From the NCBI GenBank assembly GCA_947179195.1, contig CAMXAS010000007.1:1-21590 (forward strand): a stretch of DNA of 21,590 nucleotides. Direction: 5' to 3'. How positions within the stretch are numbered: position 1 is the first letter of the stretch; every line of letters begins with the position of its first letter. The stretch comes from an uncultured Bacteroidales bacterium (GTDB lineage Bacteria > Bacteroidota > Bacteroidia > Bacteroidales > P3). Position numbers and translations under genes: made by a program. The notes beneath the pieces were generated by a model. That model was given only the letters and a program-made list of their open reading frames with translations. It did no database searches and was not told where the DNA came from. Below are positions 1 through 7,290 of this stretch, in pieces.

Positions 1-53
1 CCTATAATCCGCTTCAAGTTAAACGATTTCATGTATTGGTATTCAATGTGATA
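1..53. other. window edge, noncoding
   Basis: These 53 bases lie downstream of the polyprenyl synthase stop codon and run to the window edge. I see no coding region, clear hairpin or promoter here. Confidence 0.4.
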
Positions 54-1028
54 TTACAAACAAATAAGTTTCAGCAATTCTTCAAAAAGCGGCTGGGGAA
101 TGCCCAGGCGCGCGAACGCGTCCTGCGCCTGTTGCGCATAGGCGGCCATGCGTTGCCGGCAGTAATCCTCCGCCCCGCTTCGGCGGATTTGCGCCAGACG
201 CTCCGCCAGTTCGCCGGCTTGCCATTGTGCGGGCCGTTGCAGCCAATCGAAAAAGGCGCGGCGGCCGGCCTCGTCCAACGTGCGGAGGTAAAAGAGCGTT
301 GGCAGCGTTATCTTGCCTTCCTTCAGGTCGTTACCGGCCGTTTTGCCCTCTTTGGCTTCGGTGGCGATATCCAAGTCCAACAGGTCGTCCTTGATTTGGA
401 ACGCCATGCCGGCCGCTTCGCCCACCTGCCGCGATAGTTGCGCCTGCTTTGGCGTGGCCCCGGCCGTCATGGCGCCGCAGTAGCCGCATTGGCCGAAGAG
501 CGCGGCCGTCTTGCCGGCGATAATGCGTCCGTAAACGCTTTCGTCCATGTCCGGATTGGCCGTGTATTGCAGTTGCAACAACTCGCCCTCGCACATCGTG
601 CGGATGATGCCGAGCATGGAAAGAATCAGCGGGGAGGTGTCATTATGGTGGAAAGCCCTTAGAAAGGCGTTCGAAATCAAGTAGTCGCCCGAAAGGACGG
701 CCGTCCGGTTGCCGAGCAACGCCCGCACCGAAGCCTGTCCGCGCCGTCGGTCGGCCTCGTCCACGACGTCGTCGTGCACGAGCGAGGAAGTATGCAGGAT
801 TTCAATGAGGGCGGCGCAACGCAAGGCCTCGTCCGCGATAGCGGCCTCCGGTTGGAAGAGCCGGTGCGTGTAGAGTAGCAACAGCGGGCGCAACTGCTTG
901 CCTTTCCGGTTAAAAAGGTGTTTCCCGACCTGTTCCAAGAGCGGGAAGTCGCTTTGCGTCAGCCGTTCGATATATTGTTCCACGTCCGCCAACGCGGGGC
1001 GCAGCGGCGCGTATAAAGGTTCGAGCAT
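54..1028 (-). CDS. long-chain polyprenyl diphosphate synthase
   Basis: A 324-aa trans-isoprenyl diphosphate synthase that adds isopentenyl diphosphate units to an allylic primer. In Bacteroidota the product is normally the side chain of menaquinone. Both aspartate-rich motifs are present: the first DDxxD at about residues 86-90 (HDDVVDEADRRRG) and the second at about 214-218 (QIKDDLLDLD). The GKQLRP substrate-binding motif lies at about 43-48. Small residues (TSS) just before the first motif, rather than aromatic ones, are what is expected of a long-chain enzyme. Length is normal for the IspB/HepS family; chain length cannot be read from sequence. It is the last gene of the dnaA-side cluster but has its own promoter 20 bases upstream, so it may be expressed apart from sufE. 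Confidence 0.93.
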   Translation of the reverse strand: MLEPLYAPLRPALADVEQYIERLTQSDFPLLEQVGKHLFNRKGKQLRPLLLLYTHRLFQPEAAIADEALRCAALIEILHTSSLVHDDVVDEADRRRGQASVRALLGNRTAVLSGDYLISNAFLRAFHHNDTSPLILSMLGIIRTMCEGELLQLQYTANPDMDESVYGRIIAGKTAALFGQCGYCGAMTAGATPKQAQLSRQVGEAAGMAFQIKDDLLDLDIATEAKEGKTAGNDLKEGKITLPTLFYLRTLDEAGRRAFFDWLQRPAQWQAGELAERLAQIRRSGAEDYCRQRMAAYAQQAQDAFARLGIPQPLFEELLKLICL

Positions 1029-1049
1029 GTAAAAATGGCCTTAAAAGCG

Positions 1050-1081
1050 CGAATTTACGAAAAAAACGCTGTTTTTGCAAA
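1050..1081 (-). promoter_or_regulatory. Bacteroidota-type promoter of the polyprenyl synthase
   Basis: On the minus strand TTTG (1078-1081) is followed after exactly 20 bases by TAAATTCG (1050-1057), one mismatch from the TAnnTTTG consensus of the Bacteroidota primary sigma factor. The predicted start near 1043 would give a leader of about 15 bases, the short length also predicted for several other promoters in this window. Confidence 0.6.
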
Positions 1082-1086
1082 AGGCG

Positions 1087-1506
1087 TCATTTTTTGAGGC
1101 TGAACGCGAGGGCGTAGAGTTTGATTTGCTTGATCATGTCGTTCAAGCCGTTGGAGCGTGTCGGCGAGAGGTGCTCCCGCAGGCCGATTTGTTCCAGAAA
1201 GTCGAGCGGCGTATCCAAAATCGTCTGCGGGCTTTGGCCGGAAAAGACTTCCAGCAGCAGGGCCGCCAACCCCTTCGTGATGACGGCATCGGAATCGGCC
1301 TTGAAATAGACGAGGCCGTCCTTGAGCTCGGCCTTTATCCAAACCCGAGACTGGCAACCCTTTATCAGCAGGTTTTCGGCTTTCTCCGCATCCGGGAGCA
1401 AGGGCAACGATTTGCCTAAGTCGATGAGCAGCGCATAGCGGTCGGTCCAGTCTTCCAGTACCGAGAACCGTTGGGTCAGCTGTTGGATTTTTTCTTCTGC
1501 AGTCAT
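1087..1506 (-). CDS. sufE: SufE-family sulfur acceptor protein
   Basis: A 139-aa SufE-family protein. SufE takes persulfide sulfur from the cysteine desulfurase SufS on a conserved cysteine and passes it to the SufBCD scaffold for Fe-S cluster assembly, in the cytoplasm. The active-site Cys is C51 in the typical context KGCQSRVW, and the length equals that of the E. coli protein. No other suf gene is present, so it stands apart from a suf operon here. It starts 12 bases after the rarA stop on the same strand and is probably cotranscribed with rarA. The gene spans almost all of the family and looks intact. Confidence 0.93.
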   Translation of the reverse strand: MTAEEKIQQLTQRFSVLEDWTDRYALLIDLGKSLPLLPDAEKAENLLIKGCQSRVWIKAELKDGLVYFKADSDAVITKGLAALLLEVFSGQSPQTILDTPLDFLEQIGLREHLSPTRSNGLNDMIKQIKLYALAFSLKK

Positions 1507-1518
1507 GATGGATGATGT

Positions 1519-2886
1519 TTAATAGCCGTATTTCTCCTGCCAAAGTTGCCGCAGGCGTTGCCGCATATCCCGTTCCTTGGCGTTGTCGCCCGGGTCGTAG
1601 AAGCGGAAGCCTTCGAGGCCGGCCGGCAGGAACTCCATATCGGCGAAATTGCCGTCGTAGTCGTGGGCGTAGCGGTAATTCTGCCCGTAGCCCAGGTCTT
1701 TCATGAGCGAGGTGGGGGCGTTGCGGATTTGCAACGGCACGGGCAGGTCGCCCGTCTGCTTGATTTTCTCCAACGCGATGTCGATGGCCATATAGGAAGC
1801 GTTGCTCTTGGGCGAGCAGGCCAGGTAGATGGCGGTTTGGCTCAGCGTGATGCGGCATTCGGGATAGCCGATTTTATGCACGGTGTCGAAGCAGGCGTTG
1901 GCCAACAGCAGGGCGTTGGGGTTGGCGTTGCCGATGTCTTCGGACGCTAAAATCAACATACGGCGCGCGATGAACTTGGGGTCTTCGCCGCCGGCGAGCA
2001 TCCGGCCGAGGTAATAGACGGCCGCGTTCGGGTCGCTACCGCGCATCGACTTGATAAAGGCCGAAATCAGGTCGTAATGGTTCTCGCCGTCGCGGTCGTA
2101 GGTGGCGATATTCTGCTGGATGATGTCGGCCACGATTTTGTCGGTCAGCACGATGGGGGCGTCGGACGGCTTCGTCTTGGCGGCATCGTACAGCAACGAC
2201 ACCACGATGTCGAGCGCGTTGAGCAGTTTGCGGCCGTCGCCGCCCGAAATGCGTTTGAGCGCTCCGCTTTCCCGGATTTGGACGTCGATGCCCGCCTGCC
2301 GTTTCAGGTAGTCGGTCGCCCGTGCGATGAGCAAATCCAGCTCGTCCGACGAAAGCGACTGCAACACATACACTTGGCAGCGCGATAGTAAAGGCGTGAT
2401 GACTTCGAACGAAGGGTTCTCGGTCGTGGCGCCGATAAACGTCACCGTGCCGCGTTCCACGGCCGACAGCAGCGAGTCCTGTTGCGACTTGCTGAAGCGG
2501 TGGATTTCGTCTATGAACAGGATGGGGGGCGCGGGGCGGCGGTCGGCCGGCGATTCGGCCGCCGGGGCGGTCTCGAACAGCGAAGGCGTTTTCTGTTGCC
2601 GGAGGGCGTCCGCCAGCCAGGCCTCCGCTTTCTGCAATACCTCGCGCACGTCCTTTACGCCCGACTGCACGGCGCTGAGCGTAAAGAAAGGCCGTTTCAG
2701 CGTCAGCGAAATCAGGTAGGCCAACGTTGTTTTGCCCACGCCGGGCGGCCCCCACAGAATCATGGAGGGCAGCGTGCCGGATTGGATGGCTTTCTGCAAA
2801 ACGGCGCCTTCCCCCATCAGATGGGTCTGCCCGATGTAATCGGAGAGTTGTTGCGGACGCAGCTGTTCGGCTAAGGGCGGGTTCAT
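1519..2886 (-). CDS. rarA: replication-associated recombination protein RarA (MgsA), AAA+ ATPase
   Basis: A 455-aa AAA+ ATPase related to clamp-loader subunits, which acts at stalled replication forks. Walker A is GPPGVGKTT at about 46-54 and Walker B ILFIDEIHRF at about 122-131. The sensor region (FIGATTENPSFEV, then LLSRCQVYVL) and the C-terminal MgsA-type tetramerisation part (SEDIGNANPNALLLANA, then YLACSPKSNASYMAI) follow in order. Residues about 96-120, just before Walker B, form a Pro/Ala-rich stretch that looks like a lineage-specific loop. It lies 11 bases after the methyltransferase gene and 12 before sufE, within the dnaA-led cluster; sitting in one transcript with dnaA would suit its replication role. 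Confidence 0.95.
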   Translation of the reverse strand: MNPPLAEQLRPQQLSDYIGQTHLMGEGAVLQKAIQSGTLPSMILWGPPGVGKTTLAYLISLTLKRPFFTLSAVQSGVKDVREVLQKAEAWLADALRQQKTPSLFETAPAAESPADRRPAPPILFIDEIHRFSKSQQDSLLSAVERGTVTFIGATTENPSFEVITPLLSRCQVYVLQSLSSDELDLLIARATDYLKRQAGIDVQIRESGALKRISGGDGRKLLNALDIVVSLLYDAAKTKPSDAPIVLTDKIVADIIQQNIATYDRDGENHYDLISAFIKSMRGSDPNAAVYYLGRMLAGGEDPKFIARRMLILASEDIGNANPNALLLANACFDTVHKIGYPECRITLSQTAIYLACSPKSNASYMAIDIALEKIKQTGDLPVPLQIRNAPTSLMKDLGYGQNYRYAHDYDGNFADMEFLPAGLEGFRFYDPGDNAKERDMRQRLRQLWQEKYGY

Positions 2887-2897
2887 ACTTGTAAAGG

Positions 2898-3626
2898 TTA
2901 ATCGGCTAAGAGCAGGAAAACGGCGTTCTCCTTATGGAAGTCGGGCGCGCCGGCCTGTTTCCATTCGGCGATGCGCATCGTCCGGATGTCTTCCTGCGGC
3001 ATGCAGAGGTTCTTGGCCACGCAGAACCGCGTGTCCGGCCGGCAGGTCGCCACGACGGAGGCCCATAGGTGGGCGTTGCGGTAGGGCGTCTCGATGAAAA
3101 TCTGCGTCTGGTGGTTTTGGCGCGACAGGGCTTCCAAGGCCTTGATTTTCTGTTGGCGGCCCGCCGGGTCGGCCGGCAGGTAGCCCTGAAACGCGAAACA
3201 TTGGCCGTTGAGCCCCGAGGCCATCAAGGCCAGGAATAAGGAGGACGGCCCGCTTACGGGCTTGACGGTCATACCTTTGGTATGCGCCCAGGCCACGACT
3301 GTGGCGCCGGGGTCGGCCACGCAGGGGAGGCCGGCTTCCGACAGCAGGCCCATTTGTGCGGGCAGTTGCCGGAGGTCGATGTCCTGTTGCAGCAGGATTT
3401 CATCGATGCTTAAATGGCGGTTGTGTTCGTTGACGGGCACGAACGTCACCCCGTCGAAGTCGGCCGTAAAGCCGGCCTTGCGCAGGAAACGGCGGGCCGT
3501 GCGTACCTCTTCCACAAAGAAGAAGCGCAGGGGCGCGATGATGTCGCGGTAAGTGGCCGGTAAGACGGAAGCCGAATCTTCCTCGCCCAAGGAGGCCGGC
3601 AGCAGATAGAGCGTTTGGCTTGCCAT
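2898..3626 (-). CDS. RsmI-like SAM-dependent methyltransferase (tetrapyrrole methylase fold)
   Basis: A 242-aa member of the tetrapyrrole/RsmI methylase superfamily. RsmI 2'-O-methylates C1402 of 16S rRNA. The protein has the family landmarks LLSEAGLPCVADPG (about 94-107) and PVSGPSSLFLALMASG (about 123-138) followed by FQGYLP, which form the SAM site. It lacks the usual RsmI N-terminal P-loop-like GNLxDIT segment and instead begins TLYLLPASLGEE. That matches a Bacteroidota subgroup commonly annotated only as SAM-dependent methyltransferase, so rRNA is a plausible but unproven substrate. Good family confidence, low substrate confidence. It lies 31 bases after dnaA and 11 before rarA. Confidence 0.85.
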   Translation of the reverse strand: MASQTLYLLPASLGEEDSASVLPATYRDIIAPLRFFFVEEVRTARRFLRKAGFTADFDGVTFVPVNEHNRHLSIDEILLQQDIDLRQLPAQMGLLSEAGLPCVADPGATVVAWAHTKGMTVKPVSGPSSLFLALMASGLNGQCFAFQGYLPADPAGRQQKIKALEALSRQNHQTQIFIETPYRNAHLWASVVATCRPDTRFCVAKNLCMPQEDIRTMRIAEWKQAGAPDFHKENAVFLLLAD

Positions 3627-3657
3627 AGGTCAGACGGTTCGGGGTGAGACGTACCGG

Positions 3658-5079
3658 TTACGCTTTGAGGCGTTTGGATAATTCCTCCACCGTGGAGCGG
3701 AACGTTTTGTTGGTTTCCATCAGGTTGTTGACGGCCTTGCAGGCGTAAAGCACCGTCGCGTGGTCCTTGTTGCCGCACTGCATGCCGATGATGGCCAGGG
3801 AGGATTTGGTATATTGTTTGGCGAAATACATGGCCAACTGGCGGGCCTGTACGATTTCCCGCTTGCGGCTCGACACGTTGATTTCGGAAACCGGAATGCC
3901 GAAGTATTCGCATACCATCTTCTTGATGAAGTCGATGGAGATATCCTTCTTGGAGTTCTGCACGATTTGGTCGATCATCTGTTTGGCCAGGTCGATGTCG
4001 ATGGTCTTCTTGTTGAGGATGGACTGCGCCAGCAGGGAGTTGAGCACGCCTTCCAGTTCACGCACGTTCGTGTTGATGCTGTAAGCGATGTACTCGATGA
4101 CGTCGTCCGGGATGTCCACGCCGTTGGCATGGATTTTCTTCTGCAAAATCGCGATACGCGTCTCCACGTCCGGCATATGGATGTCGGCAGCCAGACCCCA
4201 TTTGAAGCGCGAGAGCAGACGGGCTTCCATACCGGTCAGGTTGGCCGGGGCCTTGTCCGATGTCAGCACGATTTGCTTCTGCGACTGGTGGAGGTGGTTG
4301 AAGATGCTGAAGAACGCGTTTTGCGTCCCTTCGCGGCCGGCCAGTTTGTGGATATCGTCTATGAGCAGGACGTCAATCAACTGATAGAAGTTCGTGAAAT
4401 TGTTGGAGTTGCCGTTGCGGCACGCATCCACGAACTGCTGCGTGAAATACTCGGCCGATACATATAATACGGTCAGGTCGGGGTATTTTGCTTTGATTTG
4501 CAGGCCGATGGCGTTCAGCAGGTGGGTCTTACCCAAGCCCGTGTCCCCATAGATGAACAGCGGGTTGAAGGCCGATTTGCCCGGGTTTTCGGTGATGGCG
4601 AAGCCGGCGGCACGGGCCAGACGGTTGCAGTCGCCCTCCACGAAGTTGTCGAACGAATAGTTCTCGTTGAGGCGGGAGGGGATTTTGGCCTTTTGCAGAC
4701 CCGGAATCAGGAAGGGCGTCGGGATGTTCTTGGGTTGGACCGGAATCGCGATGGGCGCGTTCTTGGTCTCCGCCCGGTGGCCGCCCGTGGAGGAAATTTC
4801 GTAGGGGTTCGTCGTATCCATGACGATACTGTACTCCAAACGGCCGTCGGGCCCCAACTCGTGCTTGATCGTGGAGCGCAACAGCGTGATGAAGTGCTCT
4901 TCGAGCCATTCATAGAAGAACGTACTCGGCACCTGGATCGTCAGCGTGCTGTTTTCAAGCTTCATCGGTTTGATGGGTTCAAACCACGTCTTGAAACTCT
5001 GCGGACTTTTCAGGTTGTCTTTGATGTACGCTAAACATCTGTCCCACACTACCTTGTAATTGAGCTCCGTCTCGTTCAT
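3658..5079 (-). CDS. dnaA: chromosomal replication initiator protein DnaA
   Basis: A 473-aa complete DnaA, the ATP-dependent origin-binding initiator. Domain I (about 1-85, with WFEPIKPMKLE) is followed by a linker, then the AAA+ domain with Walker A GDTGLGKTHLL (about 178-188) and Walker B VLLIDDIHKL (about 237-246). The C-terminal helix-turn-helix carries the family signature as CGNKDHATVLYACKAV, slightly divergent from the usual GGRDHTTV form. It leads a leftward series of four close genes (methyltransferase, rarA, sufE, polyprenyl synthase). The 431-base AT-rich region upstream is the natural place for its promoter and possibly for origin elements. Confidence 0.98.
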   Translation of the reverse strand: MNETELNYKVVWDRCLAYIKDNLKSPQSFKTWFEPIKPMKLENSTLTIQVPSTFFYEWLEEHFITLLRSTIKHELGPDGRLEYSIVMDTTNPYEISSTGGHRAETKNAPIAIPVQPKNIPTPFLIPGLQKAKIPSRLNENYSFDNFVEGDCNRLARAAGFAITENPGKSAFNPLFIYGDTGLGKTHLLNAIGLQIKAKYPDLTVLYVSAEYFTQQFVDACRNGNSNNFTNFYQLIDVLLIDDIHKLAGREGTQNAFFSIFNHLHQSQKQIVLTSDKAPANLTGMEARLLSRFKWGLAADIHMPDVETRIAILQKKIHANGVDIPDDVIEYIAYSINTNVRELEGVLNSLLAQSILNKKTIDIDLAKQMIDQIVQNSKKDISIDFIKKMVCEYFGIPVSEINVSSRKREIVQARQLAMYFAKQYTKSSLAIIGMQCGNKDHATVLYACKAVNNLMETNKTFRSTVEELSKRLKA

Positions 5080-5186
5080 GCTCTACTCCCTCTTGCTATC
5101 TGTTCAATAATGTACTATAATACTTGGTCTTGTATTCTGTTTCCGGTGACTTCGGCGGTCGGTTTATGAACAACCGAAATCGAATG

Positions 5187-5194
5187 CAAATATG
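5187..5194 (-). promoter_or_regulatory. weak proximal dnaA promoter candidate
   Basis: On the minus strand CATATTTG differs by one base from TAnnTTTG, with only a T-rich tract (no true TTTG) 20 bases upstream. It would start RNA about 100 bases before the dnaA ATG. The DnaA-box-like TTATGAACA at 5164-5172 would then sit in the early leader, a position compatible with autoregulation. This is inference from sequence alone. Confidence 0.3.
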
Positions 5195-5352
5195 TTGTAA
5201 AAAAAGTATAAAAAAAACTGAAAACGGGGTTGCAATTTTCGTTTTTATGTATTAAACATGGAGAATTTATTTCGCTTTTATATCTTTGTAATAATTTGAT
5301 TTTAATTGCAATAAGTGGTTGTTTGGTTGAAATGTATACGCTTGGAGTTATG

Positions 5353-5383
5353 GCAAATTGACAGCCTATGACATTTTAGCAAA
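5353..5383 (-). promoter_or_regulatory. distal dnaA promoter candidate, also sigma-54-like
   Basis: On the minus strand TTTG (5380-5383) is followed after 18 bases by TCAATTTG (5354-5361), one mismatch from the Bacteroidota -7 element but with a short spacer. The same bases contain GG-N10-GC (AGGC then TTTGC), the skeleton of a sigma-54 promoter. The two readings compete and neither is strong. The TGACA-N5-TGACA repeat overlaps it. Confidence 0.25.
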
Positions 5384-5442
5384 ACGTAGTCCGGTTGTTG
5401 AAAATCTAGGGATTTCGGCCGGAGAAAAAAGTTATTAACAAA

Positions 5443-5479
5443 AAGCCTCCCCATGAAAAATTTTTCGAAGGGGAGGCTT
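5443..5479 (-). terminator. rho-independent terminator of rny
   Basis: A 10-bp perfect stem (GGGGAGGCTT against AAGCCTCCCC, arms 5443-5452 and 5470-5479) encloses a partly self-complementary AT-rich loop. Read on the minus strand it is followed by TTTGTTAATAAC and more T residues, so it terminates rny, whose stop lies about 30 bases upstream. In the other direction the stem is followed by GC-rich sequence. Confidence 0.85.
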
Positions 5480-5510
5480 CGGCCGGTCGCTCCGGTTCCG
5501 GACGGGTCGT

Positions 5511-7046
5511 TTACTTGGCGTAATTGACCGCCCGCGTTTCGCGGATAACCGTGATTTTGATCTGGCCGGGGTAGGTCATCTCTTCCTGAATCTTCTTCGA
5601 CAGGTCGAGCGACAGCTGGCAGGCTTCGTTATCGGACACCTTGTCGGCGCCAACGATAACGCGCAGTTCGCGGCCGGCCTGAATCGCGTAGGTCTTGATG
5701 ACACCCGGATAGGACAAGGCCAACGATTCGAGGTTGTTGAGCCGGTTGATATAGGCTTCGACCACCTCGCGCCGCGCCCCGGGACGCGCGCCCGAAATGG
5801 CGTCGCAGACCTGTACGATGGGCGCAATCAGGTTGTTCATCTCCATTTCGTCGTGGTGGGCGCCGATGGCGTTGCAGATGTCGGGATGTTCCTTGTATTT
5901 CTCCGCCAGTTTCATACCCAAAATGGCGTGCGGCAGGTCGGGCTCGTTGTCGGGCACCTTGCCGATGTCGTGCAACAGACCGGCGCGTTTGGCGATTTTG
6001 GGGTTCAGGCCCAGTTCGGCGGCCATCGTCGCGCAGAGGTTGGCCGTTTCGCGCGAGTGCTGCAACAGGTTCTGACCGTAGGAGGAGCGGTATTTCATCT
6101 TGCCGATCATGCGCATGAGCTCGCTGCTCATGTTCAGGATGCCGAGGTCGATACACGTCCGCTTGCCGGTCTCCATGATTTCCTGCTCGATTTGCTTCTG
6201 CGTCTTGGTGACGACCTCTTCGATGCGGGCCGGGTGGATACGGCCGTCCGTAACGAGTTTGTGCAACGACAACCGCGCGATTTCGCGGCGGACGGGGTCG
6301 AAGCCCGACAGGATGATGGCGTCGGGGGAGTCGTCGATGATGATTTCCACGCCCGTCAGCGCTTCCAAGGCGCGGATGTTGCGGCCCTCGCGGCCGATGA
6401 TGCGGCCCTTGATTTCCTCATTCTCAAGGTTGAACACCGATACCGTGTTTTCGACGGCGTGTTCGGTGGCCGTGCGCTGCAACGTCTCGATGACGATTTT
6501 CTTGGCCTCCATATTGGCCGTCAGCTTGGCTTCGTTGATGACGTCCTTGATTTGGGAAAGGGCTTCCGACTTGGCTTCGTCCTTGAGGTCTTCCACCAAC
6601 TGCCGTTTGGCTTCCTGGGCGGAGAGGCCGGCAATGGTTTCCAACTGCTCGATGTGTTTCGTGTGGAGCTTGTTCAGTTCCGCCTGTTTCTGACCGACGG
6701 CCTCCAACTGACGGTTCAGGTTCTCCTTCACCGCCGACAACTCGTTGTTCTTGCGTTGCAGCTCCTCGTTCTTCTGATTCAGCGCGCTCTCTTTCTGCTT
6801 GATGCGGTTCTCGGCCACGGCCACTTTGTTGTTGCGTTCCTGAACCGCCCGTTCATGTTCGGTTTTGAGTTGCAGGAAGTGTTCCTTGGCTTGCAGTACC
6901 TTTTCTTTCAGCAGCACTTCGCCTTTTTCGCGGGCCTCGGCCATGATTTTGCGGCGCCGGTTCTTCAGCCCCCACTGCATGAAGGCGAAAGTCACCAAGG
7001 CCCCGGCCAATACGAGTCCGATCCCGATTGCTAGGTTTAAATCCAT
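5511..7046 (-). CDS. rny: ribonuclease Y
   Basis: A 511-aa membrane-anchored endoribonuclease that initiates mRNA decay. Order of parts: an N-terminal membrane segment (about 5-25), a long charged coiled coil (about 30-190), a KH RNA-binding domain with GREGRNIRALE (about 218-228), and an HD metal-dependent phosphodiesterase domain with the His-Asp pair at about 359-360 (GLLHDIGKV). Length and order are those of the family. It lies at the end of a minus-strand unit with the coiled-coil gene and zapA. No convincing promoter of its own is visible between the structured RNA candidate and the start codon, so it may depend on readthrough. A clear terminator follows. Confidence 0.97.
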   Translation of the reverse strand: MDLNLAIGIGLVLAGALVTFAFMQWGLKNRRRKIMAEAREKGEVLLKEKVLQAKEHFLQLKTEHERAVQERNNKVAVAENRIKQKESALNQKNEELQRKNNELSAVKENLNRQLEAVGQKQAELNKLHTKHIEQLETIAGLSAQEAKRQLVEDLKDEAKSEALSQIKDVINEAKLTANMEAKKIVIETLQRTATEHAVENTVSVFNLENEEIKGRIIGREGRNIRALEALTGVEIIIDDSPDAIILSGFDPVRREIARLSLHKLVTDGRIHPARIEEVVTKTQKQIEQEIMETGKRTCIDLGILNMSSELMRMIGKMKYRSSYGQNLLQHSRETANLCATMAAELGLNPKIAKRAGLLHDIGKVPDNEPDLPHAILGMKLAEKYKEHPDICNAIGAHHDEMEMNNLIAPIVQVCDAISGARPGARREVVEAYINRLNNLESLALSYPGVIKTYAIQAGRELRVIVGADKVSDNEACQLSLDLSKKIQEEMTYPGQIKITVIRETRAVNYAK

Positions 7047-7079
7047 AATGTTGATGTTTTGGGGAACCCGTACTGAAAT

Positions 7080-7284
7080 AAAGAAAACCGCATGCGCTCA
7101 TAAGAGTTATGGAAAACTCTGATATAATAAGTATAGGGCTGCCTGCCTTTTCAAGTTTCTTTCGCCTTCAAGGAAGGTCTCTCCGAAGAGGGATAAAGCC
7201 TACTTTCCCAAGCTTGAGCGTCCGCCCGAAAATTTGAAAATGTTGAGTTTTCAAACTGTTGGTGAACGCGATGCGGTTTTCTTT
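7080..7284 (-). ncRNA. ssrS: 6S RNA candidate between zapA and rny
   Basis: The 243-base gap between zapA and rny folds almost end to end into a rod. The outer arms pair over 14 perfect bases (7271-7284 with 7080-7093), then after one bulged base over 7 more with one G-U pair (7263-7269 with 7094-7100). After an internal bubble of about 10 bases on each side there is an 8-bp perfect stem (7245-7252 with 7112-7119). A large asymmetric open region follows, then AAGUA/UACUU (7201-7205 with 7129-7133), GGCU/AGCC (7197-7200 with 7137-7140) and apical hairpins, one with a UUCG loop. A long, bubble-interrupted hairpin of about 200 nt next to zapA is the shape and, in gammaproteobacteria, the location of 6S RNA, which binds RNA polymerase holoenzyme. 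Strand is inferred from the flanking genes. No promoter of its own is evident, so processing from the zapA transcript is possible. Confidence 0.55.
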
Positions 7285-7290
7285 AAACGC

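Larger units (their letters stand above)
5080..5510. other. AT-rich intergenic region between rny and dnaA
   Basis: This 431-base gap is the longest noncoding stretch in the window and far richer in A and T than its surroundings. It contains the rny terminator (5443-5479), two minus-strand promoter-like sites before dnaA, an orphan plus-strand TATCTTTG (5281-5288) without a good upstream partner, a TGACA-N5-TGACA direct repeat (5360-5374), and two sequences one base from the DnaA-box form TTATnCACA: TTATGAACA (5164-5172) and TTATTAACA (5432-5440). No open reading frame of note is present. It may be dnaA regulatory DNA, part of the origin, or both. Confidence 0.5.

Noticed and set aside
1058..1085. 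AAAAAC-AGC-GTTTTT as a terminator of sufE
   Set aside because: The stem is only six A/T-rich pairs with a three-base loop, and it overlaps a better promoter reading.
5853..7034. A 393-codon plus-strand frame opposite rny
   Set aside because: Its repeated Val, Leu, Gly and Asp come from the reverse complement of the RNase Y coiled coil; no start signal or domain.
7233..7255. Inverted repeat TTTGAAAA / TTTTCAAA as a zapA terminator
   Set aside because: The stem is almost all A-T and competes with the longer-range pairing of the proposed 6S fold.
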